Source: Paracoccaceae bacterium (GTDB lineage: Bacteria; Pseudomonadota; Alphaproteobacteria; Rhodobacterales; Rhodobacteraceae). Taken from it: a DNA stretch of 36,112 nucleotides. The translations under genes and the position numbers were made by a program. Shown one piece after another: positions 27,895 to 35,539 of this stretch. The stretch covers positions 1 through 36,112 of the forward strand of contig JAKVCP010000004.1 in the NCBI GenBank assembly GCA_022448925.1. The letters are read 5' to 3'. Position 1 is the stretch's first letter; each line of letters starts with the position of its first letter. The notes below the pieces were generated by a model, which saw nothing but the letters and a program-made list of their open reading frames with translations, had not been told where the DNA came from and did no database searches.

Positions 27895-29097
27895 CTAGCG
27901 GATCACCAACTCTCGCATCTGGTAGGTCACGGTCAAACCAGACTGATCATAAACCCCATCTTCGGGCCCACCTGTTGTTGCAGTATTGCGGGCCTGTCGC
28001 AGCAGGGCTTTCAGAATACTCTGATCCGTACCCAATGGCGGTTCACAAATGTAGCCAATGTGATGATCGCCCTTTTCGTCTTCGGGCAGGACAATCAGAC
28101 CGTAGCGTGAGCCGGGAGAGATCTCGTAGCGGGTCTGCCCATTGGATAACCCCACAGTCTTGAAAAAGTCACGCGGGATCGGGGTGAACTTGCCTGACGG
28201 TGCCACAGCGAAAAAGAATGGGGTGCATGCACGTGGAAGGTCTGCGATCATCGCGATCTCATCGTTGACTGTCACGCTCAGTGGATAGACTGACAGGATT
28301 GGCTCCAGCTCTGAATGCAGGGTCTGTTGTGATGTCTCTGCTGAGGGCGAAAAGTAGAATTCGCGCTGCATCTGGCTGAGCTGCTGAGGCCGTTGTGCGC
28401 CATCGGTCTTGTCGTAAACGTCTGCTGTCACGCGCTTCATCATGACTGAAACTTCAATTCCGGGGGTCGGAATGTGGCGGGCAAGCGCCAAAGCGAATGG
28501 AGAGTTGCCCCCCGAACCGTCACTGGCGACCGTGTCGGGTAGCGTGGCAAAGGCAACCAGCTGGTCGCCTTGTGCCTGCACCACGGCAAGGCCACGGGTC
28601 AGCCCTGCGGTGCGGCCTTCAGACTGGGCTTGAGCCAGAACTTGCTCTGCAAAGGGATTGTTGCGGCATGCGTCAAGAAAGATCAGTGAAATCGGCACTG
28701 GTTCCAAGGCCTGCATGATCTGGTCAAGCGCAATTCCTTCGCGTGCGATCGCAGCGGCGCTGCGCAATCTTGCATCAACCGGCATCAGGTAGTTTGCGCG
28801 GTTGTATTGAATTCCGTGACCAGCAAAGTAGACCGCCGCGACGTCTGCCAGCCGGGCCTTTGCCGCAAAAATGTCGATCGCTTCTCCCATGGTGTCTTCG
28901 TCTGCGTCGAAAACCGTTTCAACGTCAAACCCCATCTTTCGCAGCGTGTCGCTGATCAGTCGCGCATCTTCACCGGCGTTGGCGAGTTTGCCAATGATCT
29001 CATAATCGGTGTTGCCGATGACCAGTGCAACACGGCGCTCTGCCTGTGCAGAAAGGGTTGTGAGTATAAAGAGGACGACAGGCAGAAAATAACGCAT
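27895..29097 (-). CDS. Secreted caspase-fold (C14) peptidase
   Basis: A 400-residue protein with an N-terminal signal peptide (M-R-Y-F-L-P-V-V-L-F to S-A-Q-A, cleavage at about residue 19). The caspase p20-like domain follows at once: R-V-A-L-V-I-G-N-T-D-Y, then the catalytic His94 in Y-F-A-G-H-G-I-Q, and Cys144 in I-F-L-D-A-C-R-N-N-P-F. Both residues of the Cys-His dyad are intact. It belongs to the bacterial metacaspase/orthocaspase-like group, which in general cleave after Arg/Lys. The C-terminal 170 residues have no domain I can name, with a Cys pair that may form a disulfide. ATG 29097 has GGAG 9 bases before it; an open frame runs further upstream to 29421 but carries no conserved sequence. 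The substrate is unknown. Confidence 0.88.
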   Translation of the reverse strand: MRYFLPVVLFILTTLSAQAERRVALVIGNTDYEIIGKLANAGEDARLISDTLRKMGFDVETVFDADEDTMGEAIDIFAAKARLADVAAVYFAGHGIQYNRANYLMPVDARLRSAAAIAREGIALDQIMQALEPVPISLIFLDACRNNPFAEQVLAQAQSEGRTAGLTRGLAVVQAQGDQLVAFATLPDTVASDGSGGNSPFALALARHIPTPGIEVSVMMKRVTADVYDKTDGAQRPQQLSQMQREFYFSPSAETSQQTLHSELEPILSVYPLSVTVNDEIAMIADLPRACTPFFFAVAPSGKFTPIPRDFFKTVGLSNGQTRYEISPGSRYGLIVLPEDEKGDHHIGYICEPPLGTDQSILKALLRQARNTATTGGPEDGVYDQSGLTVTYQMRELVIR

Positions 29098-29351
29098 AAA
29101 ACCGGACTCCGATCCCTGAAAATAACCCAATATTTGACGCCAAACCGACGCATGGGCAAGCTTTCCGTGGACTTCCGGAGGTGGCATTGCAGGGCATAAA
29201 GCGAAGATCCGCCCCCGGGCCGTCAAACAAGCTGATCGCGTCAGGTCAACAAGCCCGTCAGCACGGCATGAGATCCCCCCGCCAACCTTTTGGACCTGTC
29301 TTGGGCGCAGAGCAACGGTGGTCATGTGTTTGTTGTCCGCACCTGTCTCGG

Positions 29352-29383
29352 GTTGATGGGGTCCTGCCGGGACCACAATCAAC
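29352..29383 (-). terminator. Two-part hairpin after the ClpP-like gene
   Basis: GTTGAT (29352-29357) pairs with ATCAAC (29378-29383) and, inside it, GGTCC (29360-29364) with GGACC (29370-29374). It lies 7 bases beyond the minus-strand stop at 29390. There is no T run. The rest of 29098-29351 holds no gene that I can support. Confidence 0.4.
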
Positions 29384-29389
29384 TTACGC

Positions 29390-30721
29390 CTAGCGATTTG
29401 GGAAATAGCCGCTGTCGACACCGTCCAATGACGTTCTTTGCGCTATGCCATCTTTCGGCCAACACCATTGACGGGATCTGATGTGGGCTATCGCTTTGCA
29501 GTTCGGGTTGGACTGACAAATCTCTTTGCACTGATCAAAGGACACCCCTTTGACATCAGCCCCAGGAATGTCGTTGCCGGGCCTGTCATAGTTCCTTTTG
29601 GCAATAAACCGTTCATTTTTCGTTTTTGTGGATAAAGGCTGTTCAGGACGCGGCCGCGCAATCAAGGGCAATGCGGGGTCCAAAGCGGCCAAGTAGGGCA
29701 GTGTCATCCTAACCAGTGGTCTGCCTTTTGGTGTGAAGTTTGCCCATTGATCGAACATTGGCCACAAGGAGACGTCGAAGCCACCGATAGATGATACTGT
29801 TACCTTGCAGACGGTTTCGGAGTTGTGCGTGATCCTTGGGTATCCGCGAACCAAAGTGGATGTCGAATATTCGCCCTGTATAAAGCGCACGCGTTCGTTC
29901 AAAGGAAGGACCCTGTCGTTCCAGAGGAGTTCAGTCTCGGCCAAGCTTGCATAAAGAGCTTCGAGCGTGGTGAAATTGGGTGGCACTCCCTCATTCAACA
30001 GCCAAGCGGCGGCGCAGACATTCACCATTTCCTGTGCACCAAGATCCTTTTCTGAGGGGAGTGATAGCGATGCCACTGTTATATCCGCGAAGAGAGCCTT
30101 GCCGACGGTGTCAATGATGAACATCTCGTTAGGAGGCGTCGCAAGAGTTTGGTGGTAAAGGAACTGCGACATGCCATGCGCCCCGTTTTCGTTGTGCAAC
30201 TGAAGACGGAACAGGCCTTGCGCTGTCTGAAGTGCAAGCGCAAAGCCCTTTTCCACGACCGCTGCCGAGTAGCTGCCACCCTCGCCGAGATCCAGTGAAG
30301 GCGCATGAAAGCCAAGCCGACCACCCGCTTCAACTGAACGCAGAGAGGCGCGAAAAGAACCGGTGCCAACTCGAGCACTGCCTCCAAGCCAGGCAAGCGC
30401 ACAGGCACTTTCACAACGTGCATCGGACATCACAATTGTCTCGAATTGGCGTTTCCAGATGGCGTCAAACATCTTGAGTCCCTCTGCCATAGAGCCGCCA
30501 GGACTGTTCAGGCACAAGCGGTCTGGCACAGAGCTTGTATATCCGACCAATTGTCCCAGCTTTGCAGCATCGCCCTTTTCGACTTCGCCTTCGAAAATGT
30601 AGTTGCAAAGCACTTTTCGCCGGTCGGGCTCGCTCGAAATGTATATGAGAGTCCCGGCAAGGGTCGCCTTGGCAGTGATGACCATCAAGGTGGCAGCCAT
30701 CAACAGTCGAAAATGCATCAT
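29390..30721 (-). CDS. Secreted ClpP-like serine peptidase (COG3904) with C-terminal PAN/apple-like domain
   Basis: A 443-residue exported protein; signal peptide M-M-H-F-R-L-L to A-T-L-A, cleavage at about residue 22. The middle is a ClpP/crotonase-like fold of the COG3904 type: L-C-L-N-S-P-G-G-S-M-A-E-G-L at 69-82, then C-E-S-A-C-A with likely nucleophile Ser105, and G-F-H-A-P-S with likely catalytic His139. After an unrecognised stretch (about 190-385), the last 60 residues, with D-Q-C-K-E-I-C-Q-S-N-P-N-C-K and a further cysteine before W-P-K-D-G, look like a PAN/apple adhesion module. ATG 30721 (or 30718) has GGAG 5 bases before it. It lies upstream of the caspase-like gene on the same strand, 292 bases apart. 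Protease activity is inferred from the Ser/His positions only. Confidence 0.78.
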   Translation of the reverse strand: MMHFRLLMAATLMVITAKATLAGTLIYISSEPDRRKVLCNYIFEGEVEKGDAAKLGQLVGYTSSVPDRLCLNSPGGSMAEGLKMFDAIWKRQFETIVMSDARCESACALAWLGGSARVGTGSFRASLRSVEAGGRLGFHAPSLDLGEGGSYSAAVVEKGFALALQTAQGLFRLQLHNENGAHGMSQFLYHQTLATPPNEMFIIDTVGKALFADITVASLSLPSEKDLGAQEMVNVCAAAWLLNEGVPPNFTTLEALYASLAETELLWNDRVLPLNERVRFIQGEYSTSTLVRGYPRITHNSETVCKVTVSSIGGFDVSLWPMFDQWANFTPKGRPLVRMTLPYLAALDPALPLIARPRPEQPLSTKTKNERFIAKRNYDRPGNDIPGADVKGVSFDQCKEICQSNPNCKAIAHIRSRQWCWPKDGIAQRTSLDGVDSGYFPNR

Positions 30722-30897
30722 AATGTCTCCGTGGCAATACGCTTTGTAAACAGCATGAATGAAGGGTTGAGCGTATGCAAGTTGTGCCAAAACAAGCATT
30801 TGTAAGGGTGCGTTGTATGCGGCATGCCGTGCCGCATTGGTGCGGTCGACCTGTTCCTGTCACGTGATCATGGGGCGCAACGCGTGCTGCAGATTTC

Positions 30898-31563
30898 CTA
30901 ACTTTGATGCCGCTTATAGTCTGACAATCGTTTGCCCGGTTCATCCACAAAGAGCCCGGGCAGCACATTTAGCGTGGCGATTTGGTCAAAGCGAAAGCGG
31001 GCAAAGGCCTCGGCAGTTTCGTCCCAGACCGTGCAGGTCCAAACGCGCCCCCAATAATCGAGTTGCAGCGGCCTGACGACCCGTCGTGACCCATCGCTGG
31101 ACAGTGTCACGGCAAGTCTTTGCCGTGAACGGATCGCGGCGCGGAACGCGGGCATATGGGCAAAACCCTGCGCCGCTTCGGCAAACAGATGTGTCGCAAA
31201 GCCAAAGCTGTTTGGGGCGCTCTCGGTGTCCTCGGGGAGGACGGCCTCTATCTTGGCCGAGAGTGACCGGGCGGCATCTGGCAAATCGTCCATTGCACTT
31301 TCCCCGACCACCGCCAATCCCAGGTGCAGGGCCTCAAGCTCGCGTTCGGTCAGATTGAGAGGTGGCAGCGTCACCGCAGAGCGCGCGGTATATCCATAGC
31401 CGCGGGCCCCCTCGACGGGCACGCCAGAGGCGGCCAGTGTTTCCATGTCGCGATAAATTGTGCGGACGGATACGCCCAAATCCTGCGCCATGGCTTCAGC
31501 TGTGTGTAGGCGCCCGTCTTTGAGACGCGACATCAGTGCGTATAGCCGGTCGGCCCGTTTCAT
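30898..31563 (-). CDS. YafY-type HTH/WYL-domain transcriptional regulator
   Basis: A 221-residue DNA-binding protein. The N-terminal 55 residues form a winged helix of the HTH-11 type (R-A-D-R-L-Y-A-L-M-S-R-L, then V-S-V-R-T-I-Y-R-D-M-E-T-L). The WYL domain from about 125 onward includes R-P-L-Q-L-D-Y-W-G-R-V-W-T-C-T-V-W-D-E-T, with Y-W-G-R-V-W near the usual W-Y-L position. WYL proteins bind a nucleic acid or small ligand and often repress or activate neighbouring genes. ATG 31563 begins the conserved helix; the longer in-frame start at 31620 adds 19 unconserved residues. It is divergent from tatA across 184 bases, so it could act on the tat promoter, although nothing shows this directly. 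Confidence 0.88.
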   Translation of the reverse strand: MKRADRLYALMSRLKDGRLHTAEAMAQDLGVSVRTIYRDMETLAASGVPVEGARGYGYTARSAVTLPPLNLTERELEALHLGLAVVGESAMDDLPDAARSLSAKIEAVLPEDTESAPNSFGFATHLFAEAAQGFAHMPAFRAAIRSRQRLAVTLSSDGSRRVVRPLQLDYWGRVWTCTVWDETAEAFARFRFDQIATLNVLPGLFVDEPGKRLSDYKRHQS

Positions 31564-31747
31564 TGCGAATCCCTGCCTGTTTCCTGGGCACCATACTGAC
31601 AGAAACCTGACACCTGACAATCTCTTGACACAGAGAGAACCCCAACCGCGCGCTTTGTCACTTTTCGCCCCCGCGTGCAGGCATTAGATAGGGGCCTAGG
31701 AAAGACGCAGGGCGCCACAGGGCGCCGCATGTCACAAGGAGAGAGAC

Positions 31748-31966
31748 ATGGGTATCGGAAACATTGGTCTGCCCGGCCTTCTGCTGATCGCGGTTGTGGT
31801 GCTGGTTCTGTTTGGACGGGGCAAGATTTCATCGCTGATGGGTGAGGTCGGCAAAGGCATCACGGCCTTCAAAAAGGGCGTGAACGACGGCACCAAGGAA
31901 CTGGAAGAAGACGCCGCCGAGGCCGCCAAGGACGTGACCCCCGAGGATCAGAAAGACAAGGTCTGA
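31748..31966 (+). CDS. tatA: Twin-arginine translocase subunit TatA
   Basis: A 72-residue inner-membrane protein. It has one N-terminal transmembrane helix (L-L-L-I-A-V-V-V-L-V-L-F), the hinge F-G-R-G-K-I-S-S-L-M-G, an amphipathic helix, and a charged acidic tail. TatA multimers form the channel that passes folded proteins with twin-arginine signal peptides. AGGAGAG stands before the ATG. It is first of three tat genes, with tatB 3 bases after its stop. Confidence 0.96.
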   Translation: MGIGNIGLPGLLLIAVVVLVLFGRGKISSLMGEVGKGITAFKKGVNDGTKELEEDAAEAAKDVTPEDQKDKV

Positions 31967-31969
31967 TCC

Positions 31970-32419
31970 ATGGGCGGGCTAAGCTGGAGCGAGCTTTTGG
32001 TCGTCGGGGTGGTGGCGCTGATCGTCGTTGGCCCCAAGGATCTGCCGAAGCTATTCCAAAATGTGGGTCGTTTTGTTGGCAAGGCCCGCGGAATGGCGCG
32101 TGAATTCAGTCGTGCGATGAACGATGCGGCCGATGAAACCGGCGTCAAGGATGTGGCGTCGACCTTCAAATCGGCGACCAACCCGGTGGGCTCTGCCTTG
32201 GATGGGGTCAAAGATGCCGCCAACTCGATGATGAACCTCGACCCTGACAGCGAAACCGGAAAACTTGCCGCAGAACGGGACGAGGCGCGCAAGAAAATCG
32301 AGGCCACAACCGCACGCAAACAGGCCGAGCGTTTGCAAAAAGAGGCGGACGCAGCCCTGGCACGGGCGCAGGAGCTGGAGCCCCCGGCCGACACGCCCAA
32401 GGATGAGAGCAAGGCATGA
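31970..32419 (+). CDS. tatB: Twin-arginine translocase subunit TatB
   Basis: A 149-residue protein with one N-terminal membrane helix ([12 protein letters not shown]), then [13 protein letters not shown], the TatB-type hinge, followed by a long basic/acidic helical tail. It forms the receptor complex with TatC for twin-arginine signals. It starts 3 bases after tatA, and its stop overlaps the tatC start by 4 bases (ATGA), indicating translational coupling. Confidence 0.95.
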   Translation: MGGLSWSELLVVGVVALIVVGPKDLPKLFQNVGRFVGKARGMAREFSRAMNDAADETGVKDVASTFKSATNPVGSALDGVKDAANSMMNLDPDSETGKLAAERDEARKKIEATTARKQAERLQKEADAALARAQELEPPADTPKDESKA

Positions 32420-33357
32420 GCGCACAAGACGAAATCGAAGACAGCTCGGCCCCGTTGATCGAGCACCTGGCAGAACTGCGTACCCGACTGATCCGATCGG
32501 TGGTGGCGCTGCTGATTGGAATTTGCCTGTGCTTTGTGCCGATCCAAGGCGATTTCATTGCGCAACATATCCTCGAGTTTTTGCTTGTTCCGATTGAAAA
32601 CTCGTTGCGGGCCCTCGGAGACCCCTCTCCGACGCTGCAATACACGAGCCCGCAGGAATACCTGTTTACCCTGTTTCGGATCTCTATGGTTTTCGGCTTT
32701 GCGTTGTCGTTTCCCTACATTGCCAACCAGATGTGGCGCTTTATCGCGCCGGGTCTCTACAAGTCCGAGAAATCGGCCTTTCTTCCGTTCCTGATTGCGT
32801 CGCCGGTGATGTTCTTGCTGGGGGCGGGTTTTGCGCATTTCGTCGTGACACCGCTGGCAATGAACTTCTTTCTTGGATTTGCGGACATCAGCTCAATCTT
32901 TGCGAATTTCCTGGGTCAAGCGGTCACGGACCTGCCCGCGGATGCGGCGGTGGTGCCCGGGTCAGAGGATGGGATCAAGATCACCTTCTTTGGCAAGGTG
33001 AACGAGTCGCTGCATATCACGCTGGTCTTTATCATGGCCTTTGGGTTGTGTTTTCAGTTGCCGGTTCTGCTGACCTTGATGGGCAAAGCCGGACTGGTCA
33101 GCGCCGAGGGGCTTGGCAATGTCCGCAAGTACGCCATGGTGGGCATTCTGGTTCTTGCCGCAGTGGTGACACCGCCTGATGTCGTGACGCAACTGATCCT
33201 GTTCACGGTGGTCTATGGCCTTTACGAGGTTTCGATTTTCCTCGTGAAACGGGTTGAGGCGAAACGCGAGGCACGCTTGCGGGCCGAAGGCTACTATGAC
33301 GATGAAGGCGACGATGAGGACGAAGATCCGTTGATGAAGGATGGCGATGACAGGTGA
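32416..33357 (+). CDS. tatC: Twin-arginine translocase subunit TatC
   Basis: A 313-residue inner-membrane protein with six membrane helices. The N-terminal [12 protein letters not shown] is the family signature for binding the signal peptide, and [10 protein letters not shown] and F-G-L-C-F-Q-L-P-V are the usual helix motifs. It is longer than most TatC proteins: about 20 extra residues at the end are almost all acidic ([10 protein letters not shown]). The start overlaps tatB by 4 bases, and the end overlaps the DUF815 gene by 11. Confidence 0.96.
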   Translation: MSAQDEIEDSSAPLIEHLAELRTRLIRSVVALLIGICLCFVPIQGDFIAQHILEFLLVPIENSLRALGDPSPTLQYTSPQEYLFTLFRISMVFGFALSFPYIANQMWRFIAPGLYKSEKSAFLPFLIASPVMFLLGAGFAHFVVTPLAMNFFLGFADISSIFANFLGQAVTDLPADAAVVPGSEDGIKITFFGKVNESLHITLVFIMAFGLCFQLPVLLTLMGKAGLVSAEGLGNVRKYAMVGILVLAAVVTPPDVVTQLILFTVVYGLYEVSIFLVKRVEAKREARLRAEGYYDDEGDDEDEDPLMKDGDDR

Positions 33358-34189
33358 TCCCTACGAACGGATCGCGGCGGCGCTTGAGAGAATGTCTCCG
33401 GCGCCGCTTGCCGTTCCGGACTTTGATGCTGCAGATGCCTTTGTCTGGCATGTGGAGCCTGATCGGCTGGAACCTGTGCCGCAGGTGAGCCGAATTGACC
33501 TGGCCTTGCTGATTGGTGTTGATCGCAGCCGCGACACGCTGTTGGCCAATACCGAGCAATTCGCTCGCGGGTTGCCAGCCAACAATGCGCTTTTGTGGGG
33601 CGCCCGAGGTATGGGAAAATCCAGTCTTGTAAAAGCGGTACACGGAGACATCGTGGCCCGGGGGATGCCGCTTAAGATTGTGGAGTTGCAGCGAGAAGAT
33701 TTGCCTTCGGTCGGGCGGCTTTTGAACATGTTGCGCGCATCGCAGCATCGTTTCATTTTGTTCTGTGATGATCTGTCGTTCAGCCATGACGATCAGCATT
33801 ACAAATCGCTGAAGGCGGTTTTGGATGGCGGGATCGAAGGTCGACCTCAAAACGTGGTCTTTTATGCAACGTCCAACAGACGTCACCTGATGCCGCGCGA
33901 CATGATCGAAAATGAGCGATCAAGCGCTATCAATCCGGCAGAGGCGGTTGAAGAGAAGGTCTCCCTGAGCGACCGGTTCGGACTGTGGCTTGGTTTTCAT
34001 CCCTGCACACAAGATCAGTATCTGGCAATGATAGACGGATATTGTGCGGCGGTGGGGCTACAGGTTGATGCGGACGAATTGCGCGCTGATGCCATCGAGT
34101 GGCAGGCAACCCGCGGCGCACGTTCGGGACGGGTGGCATGGCAGTTCTTCATTGATTTGGCGGGACGCAAAGGGGTCAACCTTTTGTAA
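33347..34189 (+). CDS. DUF815 P-loop ATPase
   Basis: A 280-residue cytoplasmic ATPase of the AAA-like DUF815 family. Walker A is G-A-R-G-M-G-K-S-S at residues 85-93 and Walker B is F-I-L-F-C-D-D-L-S-F at about 133-142. A sensor-type segment V-V-F-Y-A-T-S-N-R-R-H-L follows, then L-S-D-R-F-G-L-W-L-G-F-H. I took ATG 33347 as the start because AAGG lies 6 bases before it; ATG 33341 has no room for a ribosome binding site. The family has no established function. The overlap with tatC points to co-translation with the Tat operon. Confidence 0.87.
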   Translation: MTGDPYERIAAALERMSPAPLAVPDFDAADAFVWHVEPDRLEPVPQVSRIDLALLIGVDRSRDTLLANTEQFARGLPANNALLWGARGMGKSSLVKAVHGDIVARGMPLKIVELQREDLPSVGRLLNMLRASQHRFILFCDDLSFSHDDQHYKSLKAVLDGGIEGRPQNVVFYATSNRRHLMPRDMIENERSSAINPAEAVEEKVSLSDRFGLWLGFHPCTQDQYLAMIDGYCAAVGLQVDADELRADAIEWQATRGARSGRVAWQFFIDLAGRKGVNLL

Positions 34190-34195
34190 AAAGGG

Positions 34196-34217
34196 GCCTG
34201 ATCCGATCGGATCAGGC
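34196..34217. terminator. Perfect 22-base palindrome after the DUF815 gene
   Basis: GCCTGATCCGA (34196-34206) is followed directly by its exact reverse complement (34207-34217). It lies 7 bases after the DUF815 stop and 72 bases from the end of convergent nlpD. As RNA it forms a hairpin from either strand, so it probably acts as a bidirectional terminator; AAAAAGG before it gives a T run on the minus strand. Confidence 0.7.
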
Positions 34218-34233
34218 GCAGGTTTGCCTCGGT

Positions 34234-34259
34234 CCCGCCTAGGGCGGGCACCTCAGGTG
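34234..34259. terminator. Pair of short hairpins before the nlpD 3' end
   Basis: CCCGCC/GGCGGG (34234-34239 with 34243-34248) and CACCT/AGGTG (34249-34253 with 34255-34259) follow the palindrome. Their loops are very short (3 and 1 bases). Together with the palindrome they make three inverted repeats in 64 bases between convergent genes. Confidence 0.45.
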
Positions 34260-34288
34260 GGCCCCAGTTTGAAAGCGCCGCGGCAAGA

Positions 34289-35467
34289 TCAATTCAGGTA
34301 GTCCAGCGGATCAACGCTCTGATAACCTTCGCGAACTTCGAAATGAAGGTAGGGGGTGTCCGATGCACGGATCTTGCCCAAACGTTGGCCTTTGCTGACG
34401 CTGTCGCCGGTTTTTACGGTTATTCCATCGAGATTGGTATATATTGTCGTCAGGTTTCCGGGATGGCTGATCAAAAGGATTGGAACGCCGTCTGGTGTTT
34501 CACTCACATGGGACACCGAGCCGCTTGCTGCGGCCTTGATGGGGGTTCCGGCCTCTGCGGCGATGTCGATCCCTTCGTTGCGACCCTTTGCATAGGCGCG
34601 GATGATCGATCCCGTGACGGGGTAGATCATTGCGGCACCGGAGTTTGCGGCCTGAACCTCGGCTGGTTTCTGACCGATGTCAGGAACTTTGATCGCGTCT
34701 TCCTGCGCCTTGGGGTCAAGGGCGACGTCTTCTTCTGGAAGGGGCTTTTTGGCACTGGGGGGCTGCGGAGTCGCCGATCCTTCGCCCGGCTTGCTGGCGT
34801 CTTCCTCACCCATGAGTGCGACGGGTTCTGCAGCCTCTGCCTTGGGGATCAGCAAGTACTGGCCTTCGCGGATCGTAAAGCTTCGATCCAAGGCATTCCA
34901 ATCGGCGATTGAACGGACAGAGATGTTGTACAGCCGAGACAATGTGTAGACGGTTTCTCCGCGTTTGACCTTGTGGCGGATCGGCTCGGGTCCGACATCT
35001 GGCAGTGGCTTGCTCGACACCTGCGGGGTCGTGTCAGCGGCGTTGTCAATCGCACTGCTTGCAAGTTCGGTAATGTCCACATCCGAGACAAACACCCCAT
35101 CTGTGCCTGTCGCGACCTTGCGGGGCAACGCGATGACCTCGCCACGTCGCAAGCTGTCTTGTGGGTCGAGGCCATTGAACTGAGCGATGTCTTGGGCTGG
35201 CAAGCCAACCCGTGCAGCCAGAGAATCAAGTGTGTCTCCACGCTGTGCTACAGCCACTTGATAGGTTGGATAGGTGATGATCCCCCGGGCATCCGGTTCG
35301 GGCCGTGAATGTGACGCGTCTCGGGCGGCCTGCGTGGTATCGAAATTGTTGCCGATCCCGCCGCGCAGGTCGATGTCAAATCCATCGGTGCACGCTGCAA
35401 GCAACGCAAAGAGCGAAACGGCCCCAAGGGCGCGGATGCTACGAAGAGAAATTGAAAGAGGTGTCAT
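34289..35467 (-). CDS. nlpD: NlpD-like LysM/LytM lipoprotein, probable amidase activator
   Basis: A 392-residue lipoprotein. The signal ends in L-L-A-A-C with lipidated Cys at about 26. Two LysM peptidoglycan-binding domains follow (about 68-115, with Q-R-G-D-T-L-D-S-L-A, and about 163-210, with K-R-G-E-T-V-Y-T-L-S). A low-complexity Pro/Lys/Glu linker leads to a C-terminal LytM/M23 domain (about 290-392). That domain is degenerate: the first zinc-binding His is Asn (G-R-N-E-G-I-D-I-A), and a His in the usual Y-x-H region is Thr (T-I-Y-T-N-L), while L-H-F-E-V-R remains. It therefore likely does not cut peptidoglycan itself but, like E. coli NlpD, activates an amidase at division. ATG 35467 is used; GTG 35473, which is better spaced from GAGGAA, would add two residues. 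It is preceded by pcm on the same strand, 72 bases away. Confidence 0.87.
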   Translation of the reverse strand: MTPLSISLRSIRALGAVSLFALLAACTDGFDIDLRGGIGNNFDTTQAARDASHSRPEPDARGIITYPTYQVAVAQRGDTLDSLAARVGLPAQDIAQFNGLDPQDSLRRGEVIALPRKVATGTDGVFVSDVDITELASSAIDNAADTTPQVSSKPLPDVGPEPIRHKVKRGETVYTLSRLYNISVRSIADWNALDRSFTIREGQYLLIPKAEAAEPVALMGEEDASKPGEGSATPQPPSAKKPLPEEDVALDPKAQEDAIKVPDIGQKPAEVQAANSGAAMIYPVTGSIIRAYAKGRNEGIDIAAEAGTPIKAAASGSVSHVSETPDGVPILLISHPGNLTTIYTNLDGITVKTGDSVSKGQRLGKIRASDTPYLHFEVREGYQSVDPLDYLN

Positions 35468-35539
35468 GGTCACTCGTTCCTCTGACGCGCCCCGTCATTT
35501 TGTGCAGGACGTTTGTCTTTTGGCCCCTCAGGCCGGGTG

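Noticed and set aside
29098-29421. N-terminal extension of 108 residues on the caspase-like protein
   Set aside because: The signal peptide and ribosome binding site place the start at 29097; the extension would bury the signal peptide internally.
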